Below the pieces are notes generated by a model that saw nothing but the letters and a program-made list of their open reading frames with translations, did not search any database and was not told where the DNA came from. Both the position numbers and the translations under genes were made by a program. This document shows positions 1 to 7,857 of a DNA stretch of 46,683 nucleotides, one piece after another. Numbering within the stretch: the first letter of the stretch is position 1; every line of letters starts with the position of its first letter. Origin of the DNA: Armatimonadota bacterium (lineage in GTDB: Bacteria; Armatimonadota; Fimbriimonadia; Fimbriimonadales; ATM1); contig JADFGT010000010.1 of NCBI GenBank assembly GCA_022567555.1, positions 1 to 46,683 on the forward strand, in the 5' to 3' direction.

Positions 1-146
1 ACCCACACGGACAGCACCGTCTCGGGATACCGGTCGAAGATGGTGGCGATCACCAGACCGAAGACGGCGAGTACGATGGACAAGGCAAAGAACAAGATGA
101 AGAGAAACAATACGCGCGCGCGGTGGGATATCATGCGGCTCGTCAC
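1..146 (-). CDS. Membrane protein, N-terminal fragment (runs off window)
   Basis: The reverse strand is open from a GTG at 146 (or an ATG at 134) to the window edge. The peptide starts MISHRARVLFLF at the ATG and continues as one long hydrophobic stretch of about 25 residues after a short positively charged leader. That is the pattern of a signal anchor or first transmembrane helix, followed by a more polar segment (DRYPETVLSV). A GGAGAG sequence lies just upstream of the GTG, which favours that start. Too little is present to name a family; sensor proteins and envelope proteins often begin like this. The same bases are also open on the forward strand, so only one reading of 40-130 is likely real, and the hydrophobic helix favours this one. 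Confidence 0.55.
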   Translation of the reverse strand, partial: MTSRMISHRARVLFLFILFFALSIVLAVFGLVIATIFDRYPETVLSVW

Positions 147-408
147 CTACTCTCCGGGTTCATACCTGCGTTTGCTGCCGGAGGACGAAGCGGTATCCGG
201 TCATATAGATATCCGTGTCGGCATGACTATCGGCGAGTTTGATGCAATCTTTCCGCTTCTCGCGGTTTACGACCCTGGTTTTGTGCCTCTAAGCAGCACG
301 TTTCTGGAACGAGAGGAGTGGCTGTTCTTCGAGTCTCTGAACTTCGGTGTTCTAATGGATGCCGGCAAAATCACAGCGTTGACTGTAACGCCTATCAGGG
401 GCGGCTGA
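133..408 (+). CDS. Small protein of unknown function
   Basis: This reading frame gives 91 residues from an ATG at 133, preceded by GGTGGGAT. The frame stays open further upstream, but that part overlaps a convincing hydrophobic N-terminus on the other strand. The composition looks protein-like: an acidic stretch (PEDEAVSGHID), a GMTIGEFDAIFP segment, and alternating hydrophobic residues near the end (GVLMDAGKITALTVTP) that suggest a beta strand. GMT followed by an alpha-helical stretch is seen in small envelope proteins of the SmpA/OmlA type, but no signal peptide or lipobox is present and I do not assign it there. Its 3' end overlaps the end of the convergent caspase-like gene by 57 bases. 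It may be a real small gene or a chance frame. Confidence 0.4.
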   Translation: MRLVTYSPGSYLRLLPEDEAVSGHIDIRVGMTIGEFDAIFPLLAVYDPGFVPLSSTFLEREEWLFFESLNFGVLMDAGKITALTVTPIRGG

Positions 409-3400
409 TTCAGAGTCGTCGGACAGAAGGGCGATCCCGGCGGGGAGCCGGAGGCGCCAGATTGTCCGCACGCCCGATTCGTCCACGAGGTGCATTCTTT
501 GCTCTTCTTCCTTCAGGAACTCGAGTCCGCCGGACAGGTCCGCAGGCGCGAGTTTAGCGTAGAGCGCAAGACTCTTCCCGGACGCGCGGACTGTGCCCGT
601 CAGGTTCCCATAGCGGTCAATCTGTCCCTTGACCGCCGAGATGACCCCGTCATCGCGCTCGAAGAATCCGACTACAGAACCGTCAGCGTTGATTGTCAGT
701 TCCAGGTCCCCGCTTTCGCCGTCATTTGTCACCACCTGAAACAAGTAGGCTCCCGCGAAGCGGTCCACGTCTGCGTCACGCCCGTAAGCCAGATTGTTAA
801 TGTATGGGTTGCCCGGCGCCGCCTTAGCCAATTCCCAAACGACCCTGTCTGCGTCCTCATCGCGCCCGTCGTCCCTGTATATCTGCACCAAAGACATACC
901 TGCCTCAAACAGGAGAAAGCCCAGCGGTGCCCGTTTCCAGGAGGCCGAGAGCAGCGGCAGTGCGCGTGCGTCATCGCCGAGCGCATGCCAGGCCAATCCG
1001 GCGAGAACCATTTCGACCGGCCGCGAATCCGGCATCGAGTTCAGTCTGTCCGTCGCCTCCGTCCGGCGACCGGACTTTGCATCTATCAGTATCCGCGTCC
1101 AGGGTTCGAACAATGCCTGGTCACCGATGATCCCGGATCTTTCCCCGGGCGTCTTCTTCACGGCGTTCAGGTCTTGTAAGAGAGTCCCCGCTTGGTCCGC
1201 GTGGCCTTGCAGTGTCAGGTAGAGGGCGTACAGTCTTCGGGCTCCGGAACCGAACTCGGCCGGCGAAAGCGATCTGGTTCGAAGCCGTTCGATCTCGGCG
1301 TCTTGCGCCGTGTCCATGTAATGTAGGAGCAGTGAAAAACCGAGGAACTCGCGCATGAATGGGGACTTCGGCGACGCGGCCCCATGCTTCTTTATGAGGT
1401 GTTCGAGTTCGAGATGCCTGCCCTTGTTTACGCCCATGTTTATAATATATCCCCACGCCTCGTTGTCGCCCTGAAGGTCCTCGGCGCGGAGCATGAGCCG
1501 CTGTAGGCAATAGGTTGTAATCTGTCGGCAATAGGTTACAACGTCGGTTTTGTCCGCTTCAGGGCGCGCTGAGGCGTCACCAATAAATGCCAGGGCGCAC
1601 TTCGCCAACTCGACCCACGTCTGGTAGGGAGGATTTTTCTCCGCGTATAGTTCATCCGTCCAGTCAGGAACTTCGATTCCGCTCACTGCGGCGGCGAACC
1701 CCGCCGCGACTTGCGCACGCCACGAGTCGGAGTACTTCGCCGCTGCCGATATCAGCCGCTCGGCCAGATCGGAAACGGATGACCCTGCGATCGTCACAAC
1801 ATACAGCAACTCGTAGTCGCGCAGGTTCCCTGATTCCAGGGCGTCCCCAAGTGCGTCCAGCGACTTCGGGCGATCCTGGGTGAGGTTGAGGAGGCCGGCT
1901 TTCCAGAGGTGTAGTCTGCCGCTGTTGCTCTGGCCTGAAAGAGCGTCGTCAATCGCGCTTAGCGCCTCATGATAGTTGGATTGCGCGGCCAGGGCTTCGA
2001 CAAGGCGGTAGACGAAGAGCTCATAGCCGGGGACGGACCCGGGCGACGCCATCGCCGCTCTGTACGCGGCGGCGGCTTCGCGAAAACGTCCCTGTGTAAG
2101 AGCAGTTTCTCCCTGAACGTATTTCTCCATTCGCTGATTGCCCCGGGAGATCGCAGCAAGTTCACTAAGGACCGCCAGCTGTGCATCATGATCGGCGGTC
2201 GTCCGCAAGACGAGAGAAAGGAGAAAGCCGGTTTCAACGCTCTTCTCCAACTGCCACAGTCCGCGCGCCGACGCCAATACGGGCTCCCAAGACTTGCGCA
2301 GGATGCCGTCTGAAAGGCCGGCTAAGTGGTACCACGTCGTCCCATTGGGCCCGCTAAGGGCTGTCCTCAGCGCATCTGTCGCTTCGGTCAGCCTCCCCCG
2401 TTCGCGCAGCGCGTTGCCGAGCACGTACGCGGCGCGTTGACTCAGATCAGTGAACCGCTCGGCAGTTTTCAACACTTCGATACTCTCATCCAAGTCGTCG
2501 CGGCCGTAAAGTTCCTCCCCCAGCGCGGTCAGCGCTGCGCCGAAGAAGCTGGGAGCCAGTGCGCTCGCCTCTGCGATAAACTGTCTAAGAGTCTCCTGGC
2601 GCAGTTGCTCGGGCAAGTAGGCGCCTAAGAGCACATCCTGGCGTTCGTCGGTCCACATCAGAGGCGCCTGCGCGTCATCTCCGTAATCGCGTTCGGTGTA
2701 TTCTTGAGCGGCATCGTGGACGTATTTCGCCACGTCGGACGCCCATAGCGCCCCCGACACCTCTCTTCTCAGGTCTTTTTTCTCGAGGGCTTCCAGCAGG
2801 AAGTGAGTGAAGACGCCGCGGCCGAGCCGGGAGTCCTCATAGGAGCGCTTGCCCGGCTCGCATCCGAGCAACACCGCAATGTTCGTTTCGCCGCCCAGTC
2901 TCGCCAACTGCTTGCCGAACTGATTCCTCTCGCCGCTCCGGCAGGCGTCGGCGATTATCAACACGTTTTTCAGTCCGGCTTCGGAGAAGCGTTTGATGAG
3001 TTCTGCGACCGGAAGCCCAACTCTCTCGACACTCTCTTTCCTCGCGTCGGTAGGCAACAGGAAGTCGCCCCTCGTTGTGGCAACGCCGTGCCCGGAGAAG
3101 AAGAATATGAACAGGTCGCTCTTATCCAACCTTCGGTCGCTGAGTATTGATTCGATCTCCCCGAGAATGTGCCCGGCGGTTGGGGTCAATCGCGGCCCGG
3201 ACTCATCGGTCAGCAGACGGACGGTGTCTTCTCGAAAACTGTAATGCCGGAGTAGGAGCGCTGCAAAATCGCGGGCGTCGCTCGACGCGAAATCCAGTTT
3301 GGAGTAATGCTCGTAGGCGCCTGCCCCCACCACGATTGCCCACCGCTTTCCTGGGACGAACGGTATCTCCGGCTCGAAAGACGGTCCCTGGGGACTGCCG

Positions 3401-3447
3401 AGCGCCGGAACTATCAGCAGGGAGACGAGGACAGCGGGTCGTCGCAC
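352..3447 (-). CDS. Exported caspase-like (peptidase C14) protein with TPR repeats
   Basis: The product has about 1,031 residues. I chose the GTG at 3447 because AAGGAG lies 8 bases upstream and the peptide then opens as a signal sequence (MRRPAVLVSLLIVPALG). Residues about 30-270 form a caspase-fold domain: a WAIVVGAGAY first strand, the catalytic His120 in FFFSGHG, and the catalytic Cys169 in IADACRSG, so the dyad is intact. The rest, roughly residues 290-880, is rich in paired helices with A/G/Y/L spacing typical of tetratricopeptide repeats. The last 150 residues look like beta structure. Known bacterial caspase homologues cleave after basic or acidic residues; substrate and role here are unknown. 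An N-terminal signal would put the protease outside the cytoplasm, which is atypical for defence caspases. It is transcribed alone, convergent with a small gene. Confidence 0.85.
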   Translation of the reverse strand: MRRPAVLVSLLIVPALGSPQGPSFEPEIPFVPGKRWAIVVGAGAYEHYSKLDFASSDARDFAALLLRHYSFREDTVRLLTDESGPRLTPTAGHILGEIESILSDRRLDKSDLFIFFFSGHGVATTRGDFLLPTDARKESVERVGLPVAELIKRFSEAGLKNVLIIADACRSGERNQFGKQLARLGGETNIAVLLGCEPGKRSYEDSRLGRGVFTHFLLEALEKKDLRREVSGALWASDVAKYVHDAAQEYTERDYGDDAQAPLMWTDERQDVLLGAYLPEQLRQETLRQFIAEASALAPSFFGAALTALGEELYGRDDLDESIEVLKTAERFTDLSQRAAYVLGNALRERGRLTEATDALRTALSGPNGTTWYHLAGLSDGILRKSWEPVLASARGLWQLEKSVETGFLLSLVLRTTADHDAQLAVLSELAAISRGNQRMEKYVQGETALTQGRFREAAAAYRAAMASPGSVPGYELFVYRLVEALAAQSNYHEALSAIDDALSGQSNSGRLHLWKAGLLNLTQDRPKSLDALGDALESGNLRDYELLYVVTIAGSSVSDLAERLISAAAKYSDSWRAQVAAGFAAAVSGIEVPDWTDELYAEKNPPYQTWVELAKCALAFIGDASARPEADKTDVVTYCRQITTYCLQRLMLRAEDLQGDNEAWGYIINMGVNKGRHLELEHLIKKHGAASPKSPFMREFLGFSLLLHYMDTAQDAEIERLRTRSLSPAEFGSGARRLYALYLTLQGHADQAGTLLQDLNAVKKTPGERSGIIGDQALFEPWTRILIDAKSGRRTEATDRLNSMPDSRPVEMVLAGLAWHALGDDARALPLLSASWKRAPLGFLLFEAGMSLVQIYRDDGRDEDADRVVWELAKAAPGNPYINNLAYGRDADVDRFAGAYLFQVVTNDGESGDLELTINADGSVVGFFERDDGVISAVKGQIDRYGNLTGTVRASGKSLALYAKLAPADLSGGLEFLKEEEQRMHLVDESGVRTIWRLRLPAGIALLSDDSESAAPDRRYSQRCDFAGIH

Positions 3448-3575
3448 GCTAAAGGCTCCTTGCACCAGAGCCGGTTAGGGCGGGCCAGGCACCCAAGAAG
3501 TGTCCGGCCGCCAGTGGACGGCGGCTCCGGATAGGGGTCATGCGTTTGGCCATGCGGCACGTGCGATAGACGCTG

Positions 3576-3651
3576 TGGTGGAGGCGACCGGACTCGAACC
3601 GGTGACCTTCTGCTTGCAAAACAGACGCTCTCCCAACTGAGCTACGCCCCC
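3576..3651 (-). tRNA. tRNA-Ala(UGC)
   Basis: This is a complete 76-base cloverleaf including an encoded 3' CCA. The acceptor stem GGGGGCG pairs with CGCCTCC with one G-U. The D arm GCTCAGTTGGGAGAGC, the anticodon loop with TGC, and the T arm with GGTTCGAGTCC are all standard. It faces away from the tRNA-Ile gene 142 bases away. The usual Ile-Ala pair of rRNA spacers would lie on one strand, and no rRNA is present here. Confidence 0.97.
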
Positions 3652-3793
3652 TTGATACTCGCTGTTAACGATACCCGCCCACCGGTCGGCCGGCCACTGG
3701 CTTTCCGCCGAAGGCGTGTACCGGCGTCGGCAGAGTTCGAACCCGGCGGCCGGAACCCTCGCTTCGTGAGGGGGGTAGAATTTGGGGCCCCGT

Positions 3794-3870
3794 GGGCCCA
3801 TAGCTCAGGTGGTCAGAGCGCGCCCCTGATAAGGGCGAGGTCGGTAGTTCGAGTCTACCTGGGCCCACCA
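3794..3870 (+). tRNA. tRNA-Ile(GAU)
   Basis: This is a complete 77-base cloverleaf with encoded CCA. The acceptor stem GGGCCCA pairs with TGGGCCC, the D arm is GCTCAGGTGGTCAGAGC, the anticodon is GAT inside a CCCC/GGGG-type stem, and the T arm carries TTCGAGT. It is not within an rRNA operon; the next gene downstream on the strand is the exported propeller protein. Confidence 0.97.
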
Positions 3871-4026
3871 AGTCCGGTCTGACGGCCTCCGGACCCGCCT
3901 CATTGTAAGATCGAGCCGAAACCTGCGACCTTGTTGGGCCTCTGGCGCGTCCAATTCATTACTTGGCAAAGAGGGCCTGCGACCGGTCATACTGAGACGC
4001 AGATCCGCCGAGGAGGAAGCGAAAAA

Positions 4027-5637
4027 ATGTTTCCAAGACGCCTCAGCCTTACCGGGCTTTTCCTCTGTGTCGCCGCCGGCGTCCAGGCCCTGACCGGCCC
4101 GGTGCCGCTCGGCTGGAGATGGTTCGCCGAAGCCGGTTTCGCGCCGACCGCAAAGCCGACTCTGAGCGACGGCCTGGTGGTCGTGCCCGTCGGGCGCAGG
4201 GTCTACGCCCTGGACGCCGGCACCGGCTACCAACGCTGGATGTTCCCGCCGGGCGGAGAACCGGACGGAGACTTCCGGACGTCAGTTGTGGCGAGCGGGG
4301 ATGTGTTTGTCGCGTGCAACACAAACCGGTTCGTTTACGCCGTGGACAAGAAAACGGGCCGGAGGGCATGGGACATGCTACTGAGCCGGGCGGTCGTGCG
4401 GACGGCGGTCGCCACAGACGACGTTGTGTTCCTCTTCACGACCGATAACCGGATTGTCGCCCTAAACTCATCGGACGGCAAGCGGGCGTGGAGCCAGGAC
4501 TATCAGATTGGGGACAACGTCATCGGCAAGCCGCTCTTGTACCAGGGGAAATTGATCTTTTTCACGGCCCGCGGCCAATTGCTGGCGCTGAATACCGCGA
4601 CGAAGCGAATCGCTTGGAGCCAGCGAGTTCTCAGCGTGAACTCAGACGGGGGCCCTGTTGCTTTTGAGAACAGTATCTTCATCGTGACCGGTTCGCAGGT
4701 TGTCCGATTGAACCCTGTGAGCGGCGCGGTGCAATGGGTTCTTCGGTTCCCCGCACAGTTGGCGGGGGGGCCGGCGGTTACACGTAACGGCGGTATTGTG
4801 GCAACGTCCAGCACGGAGATCTATACATTTGCGTTGAACGGCCGGAGTCACAGCCGCGAGCCCACCGAACTGAAGGGTTACCTGACCGGCTCCCCTCAAT
4901 CGGCTGGCGATAATGTGTTCGTCCGAACGAGGAACGGCACGATATACCTCTTGGACCCGGAACGCGGGGATGACCCGGTTATCTGGGAATACACCACGCT
5001 GCCGATTGCCGGCACCATGCGCGTGACGACCGCCAGCACCGGAGGCGGCGGCGGTGGGAGCGGCGGCCTCTACGGCGGCGGTGGAGGTGGCGGTGGTGCA
5101 AGGAGCACGACGACGACCGAGTCCCCCGCCGACTACGTCGCCGTGCTCGGGCCCCTTGCAATAAGCGACCGCGCGGTCTACGCCCTTGCGGAGGACGCCA
5201 GTCTGTTCGCGTGGGGTGCAGCCCTGGGCGTGGACGAGATCGGCCCTACGGTCGTGATGATGAGCCCGCCGATGGGGTCTGCCATGTCGGGTAGGCCGGA
5301 CCTCGACCTTCTGTTCAGGATCGAGGACCAGGGCACGGGCATCATGACGCGCAGTATTCGCGTGACAATGAACGGGCGCGACATGAAATCCGAGTACAAG
5401 TCCGCCGGCGGATTCCTTTACGTGCGCATCCGCCGGCCCGGAAGCACGACACCGGGCGCTAACCCTCCGCTCACCGACGGCCGAAAGATGATCCGCATCT
5501 CCGTGGCCGACTGGGCCGGCAACGTGACGGAGAACACGTTCTCGCTAATCATTGATAACACATTGCCGGTGGTTCGCGAAAGGACGGTGGACGAGAGACG
5601 AGGCACCGGAAGCGGGGGCGGGCCGAGCATCGGTTAG
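4027..5637 (+). CDS. Exported PQQ/BamB-like beta-propeller protein with C-terminal Ig-like domain
   Basis: The product has 536 residues from the ATG that follows GAGGAGGAAG; a longer upstream frame lacks a ribosome site. Residues 1-21 are a signal peptide (FPRRLSLTGLFLCVAAG). Residues about 30-350 contain repeated strands of the PQQ-propeller type, each with a V/IYALD or VALN turn followed by TGxxxW (for example DAGTGYQRW, DKKTGRRAW, NTATKRIAW). BamB of the outer-membrane assembly machine and PQQ dehydrogenases share this fold; no catalytic residues are evident. A glycine-rich loop near residues 338-358 separates it from the last blade. The final 120 residues (PPMGSAMSG through DWAGNVTENTF) look like a bacterial Ig-like domain. 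It probably works as a surface or periplasmic scaffold. It lies 5 bases upstream of dprA. Confidence 0.85.
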   Translation: MFPRRLSLTGLFLCVAAGVQALTGPVPLGWRWFAEAGFAPTAKPTLSDGLVVVPVGRRVYALDAGTGYQRWMFPPGGEPDGDFRTSVVASGDVFVACNTNRFVYAVDKKTGRRAWDMLLSRAVVRTAVATDDVVFLFTTDNRIVALNSSDGKRAWSQDYQIGDNVIGKPLLYQGKLIFFTARGQLLALNTATKRIAWSQRVLSVNSDGGPVAFENSIFIVTGSQVVRLNPVSGAVQWVLRFPAQLAGGPAVTRNGGIVATSSTEIYTFALNGRSHSREPTELKGYLTGSPQSAGDNVFVRTRNGTIYLLDPERGDDPVIWEYTTLPIAGTMRVTTASTGGGGGGSGGLYGGGGGGGGARSTTTTESPADYVAVLGPLAISDRAVYALAEDASLFAWGAALGVDEIGPTVVMMSPPMGSAMSGRPDLDLLFRIEDQGTGIMTRSIRVTMNGRDMKSEYKSAGGFLYVRIRRPGSTTPGANPPLTDGRKMIRISVADWAGNVTENTFSLIIDNTLPVVRERTVDERRGTGSGGGPSIG

Positions 5638-5642
5638 CGCCG

Positions 5643-6677
5643 ATGAGGCAGCAGGAGTTCTGGCAGGCGCTGCTCAGTTTGGACCTGCCGCCTCGCAAGT
5701 CCCGAGAATTGCTGGAGCGGCTCGGGACCGCCTGTTTATCGGCGGATGATCTGGCTTCGTCCCGGGTGCTGTCCTCTTCCGAGCGGCTCTGCCTTCAGGA
5801 ACAGAAGCCGCTGAGCGAGGTTCAACGCCGCCTGCTCCGCGTAGTTTCCATCGAAGAGGACGCGTATCCGGCGAACCTCCGCCTGTTGTGCGACCCTCCC
5901 GCGGCGCTCATGGTGGAGGGGGATCTGAAGCCGGAGGATGAGTTGGCGGTCGCGATTGTGGGAACTCGCAGAGCGACGCCGTATGGCCGAGCCGTGGCTC
6001 GGAAACTGGCGGCGGACCTCGCGGCCGGCGGCGTGACCGTCGTCAGCGGAGGGGCGCACGGGATTGACGCCGAGGCCCACGCCGGCGCTCTGGGAGCGGG
6101 GGGGCGTACCATCGTGGTCGCGGGTTCGGGTCTCGACCGCCCCTATCCTGCCGCGAACCGGTCCCTTTTCGCCAGAGTCGTGAAGAACGGCGCGGTCCTG
6201 ACCCAGTTCGCGCTTGGGACGGCACCGGACTACTGGCGATTCCCGCTTCGCAATTACACGATCGCGGGCTTGGTGCGCGCAGTCGTCGTGGTGGAGGCCC
6301 CCCAAGGCAGCGGATCGCTCTCTACGGCAAATGCCGCCGTCGACGAGGGCCGGCACGTCTTCGCGACGCCGGCGGCGGTAGGCAGCCAAGGCCACGCCGG
6401 CAGTTTCCGCCTGATCAACGACGGCGCCACGCTGCTTTACACGCCTGACCAGGTGTTCGAGGCGTTGGGCGTCGAACGTCGGGTCGCCGAAAGAGAGCCG
6501 CCGGAACTTACCGACACTCAGAACAACATCCTGGAACGGTTGACCAGAGAACCGGAACTTGTGGACAACCTGAGCGAGGCTCTGGGCCTGTCCGCCGGCG
6601 TGGTGCTGGCAGACCTCACGAAGTTGGAAATCGAGGGTCTTGTGGCGCGGTCGGCCGGAGGCTACGTCCGCCTGTGA
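5643..6677 (+). CDS. dprA: DNA-processing protein DprA
   Basis: DprA binds single-stranded DNA entering by natural transformation and loads RecA. The 344 residues show the Rossmann-fold core: VAIVGTRRATPYG at about 103-115, SGGAHGID at 135-142, GSGLDRPYPAANR at 161-173, FPLRNYTIAGL at 200-210 and PQGSGSLSTA at 220-229. A SAM-like N-terminal region precedes the core and a winged helix (residues 285-344) follows it; the length is typical. It starts 5 bases after the propeller gene and its stop overlaps the GTG start of nagA by four bases, so the three are probably co-transcribed. No other competence gene is in the window. Confidence 0.95.
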   Translation: MRQQEFWQALLSLDLPPRKSRELLERLGTACLSADDLASSRVLSSSERLCLQEQKPLSEVQRRLLRVVSIEEDAYPANLRLLCDPPAALMVEGDLKPEDELAVAIVGTRRATPYGRAVARKLAADLAAGGVTVVSGGAHGIDAEAHAGALGAGGRTIVVAGSGLDRPYPAANRSLFARVVKNGAVLTQFALGTAPDYWRFPLRNYTIAGLVRAVVVVEAPQGSGSLSTANAAVDEGRHVFATPAAVGSQGHAGSFRLINDGATLLYTPDQVFEALGVERRVAEREPPELTDTQNNILERLTREPELVDNLSEALGLSAGVVLADLTKLEIEGLVARSAGGYVRL

Positions 6678-7732
6678 GGGCGTCTTGGCTGTTGCCGGAA
6701 GGGAATGAGGGCGCCGGCCGGTGGGTGCCTGCGGACGTGAACTTCGACAGCGGCACGGTCGCGCTCCTGGACGCTGAGTCGGAACCTCCGTACTTGGTCC
6801 CGGCCCTCGTTGATTGTCACTGTCACGGCGTAGACGGGTTGGACGTGATGGATGGCGAGGGCGCGGCCGTCGGGGCACGGCTGAGGTCTCTCGGCGTGGA
6901 GTGGTTTCTGCCGACCACGATAACGGCGGCTTGGGGGCAACTTCGTTCTGCGCTAATGCCTTTGCGGAGCGGCTTTCCCGGCTTTGCAGGGGTTCACTTG
7001 GAGGGCCCTTTCATCAACCCGAAGCGGGCCGGGGCGCAGCCGAAGGACGCGGTGCAGGAGCCAAGCATCGAGGCGTTGGAGCGCGGCTTAGGGGACCTGA
7101 TGGACCTCGTCCGCATTGTCACGCTCGCCCCGGAGATGCCGGGCGGGCTGGAACTGACAGCAGCGCTGGCGCAAAGGGGCGTGCGGGTGAGCGCGGGCCA
7201 CACCGACGCTGATTGCGAGACACTCATCCGAGCGAAGGAGGCGGGCCTGTCCAGGATGACCCACTTCTACAACGCAATGCGGCCGTTTCATCACAGGGAC
7301 CTCGGCAGTGTGGGCTTCGGGCTGGCGAATGAAATCACGTGCGAGCTCATTTACGACCGGCAGCACGTTTGCCCCGAGGCGGCACGGTTGCTGTGGGAGC
7401 GCCGTGGTCCGCGCGGAGTCGTGGGGATCAGCGACGGCACGGCCCTGAGCGGCGCCCCTGACGGCAAACAGACGGAGATGTGGGGACACACGGTCGTAAA
7501 GCGAGATGGTTGCGTGCGCCTGCAAGATGGGACGCTGGCCGGCAGTTGCGTGACGATGGCGGACGTGTTTCGCAACCTCTGGCAGGATATCGGCCCCGCC
7601 GGGGCCGTGCTCGCCTGTTCTTTGAACCCGCGGGCGGATCTGGGCCTGCCCGAAGCGGCGCTCTGGCTGGTCGTGAACGAGGAGGGGGAGATCACTGAGA
7701 CGCTGGAGGGTAACCTGGCGCGTCGGAGATAG
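6674..7732 (+). CDS. nagA: N-acetylglucosamine-6-phosphate deacetylase
   Basis: NagA removes the acetyl group from GlcNAc-6-phosphate in amino-sugar recycling. Visible signatures are VDCHCHG (metal ligands His49, His51), GVHLEGPFINPKRAG with Glu110, SAGHTDAD with His176, THFYNAM with His197, and ISDGTAL with the catalytic Asp254. The N-terminal beta-sandwich half is short, about 45 residues before the first metal motif, so the protein is slightly smaller (352 residues) than common homologues. The GTG start overlaps the dprA stop as GTGA. No nagB or sugar transporter is adjacent. Confidence 0.9.
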   Translation: MRASWLLPEGNEGAGRWVPADVNFDSGTVALLDAESEPPYLVPALVDCHCHGVDGLDVMDGEGAAVGARLRSLGVEWFLPTTITAAWGQLRSALMPLRSGFPGFAGVHLEGPFINPKRAGAQPKDAVQEPSIEALERGLGDLMDLVRIVTLAPEMPGGLELTAALAQRGVRVSAGHTDADCETLIRAKEAGLSRMTHFYNAMRPFHHRDLGSVGFGLANEITCELIYDRQHVCPEAARLLWERRGPRGVVGISDGTALSGAPDGKQTEMWGHTVVKRDGCVRLQDGTLAGSCVTMADVFRNLWQDIGPAGAVLACSLNPRADLGLPEAALWLVVNEEGEITETLEGNLARRR

Positions 7733-7857
7733 CCGATTGGCGGTATTCGATAGCCGATTGACGATAGGCGATAGACGGTTGACGGTGAGAGAACCCCGTG
7801 TACGCTGCGATTCGCGGGCCGCCGGTCGCCGGTCGTCAGTCGCCGGCCGGTAGACCC
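7733..7857. repeat. Degenerate tandem repeat region upstream of permease gene
   Basis: This gap is built from imperfect short units. The first half repeats CGATAGCCGATTGACGATAG-like units about 10 bases long; the second half repeats the pattern GTCGCCGGTCGTCAGTCGCC. The same two motif types recur before flhA and thyX. No open frame or promoter is convincing inside it. Confidence 0.75.

Noticed and set aside
490-1179. Long forward-strand frame opposite the caspase gene
   Set aside because: It is a mirror of a strongly coding reverse-strand gene, has no ribosome site and no recognisable motif.
352-3447. Anti-phage defence island built on the caspase gene
   Set aside because: No adjacent CRISPR, gasdermin, STAND or nucleotidyltransferase gene is present, and the protein carries an export signal.
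7733-7857. CRISPR array from repeated short words
   Set aside because: Units are 10-13 bases, imperfect and contiguous, with no unique spacers of even length and no cas genes.
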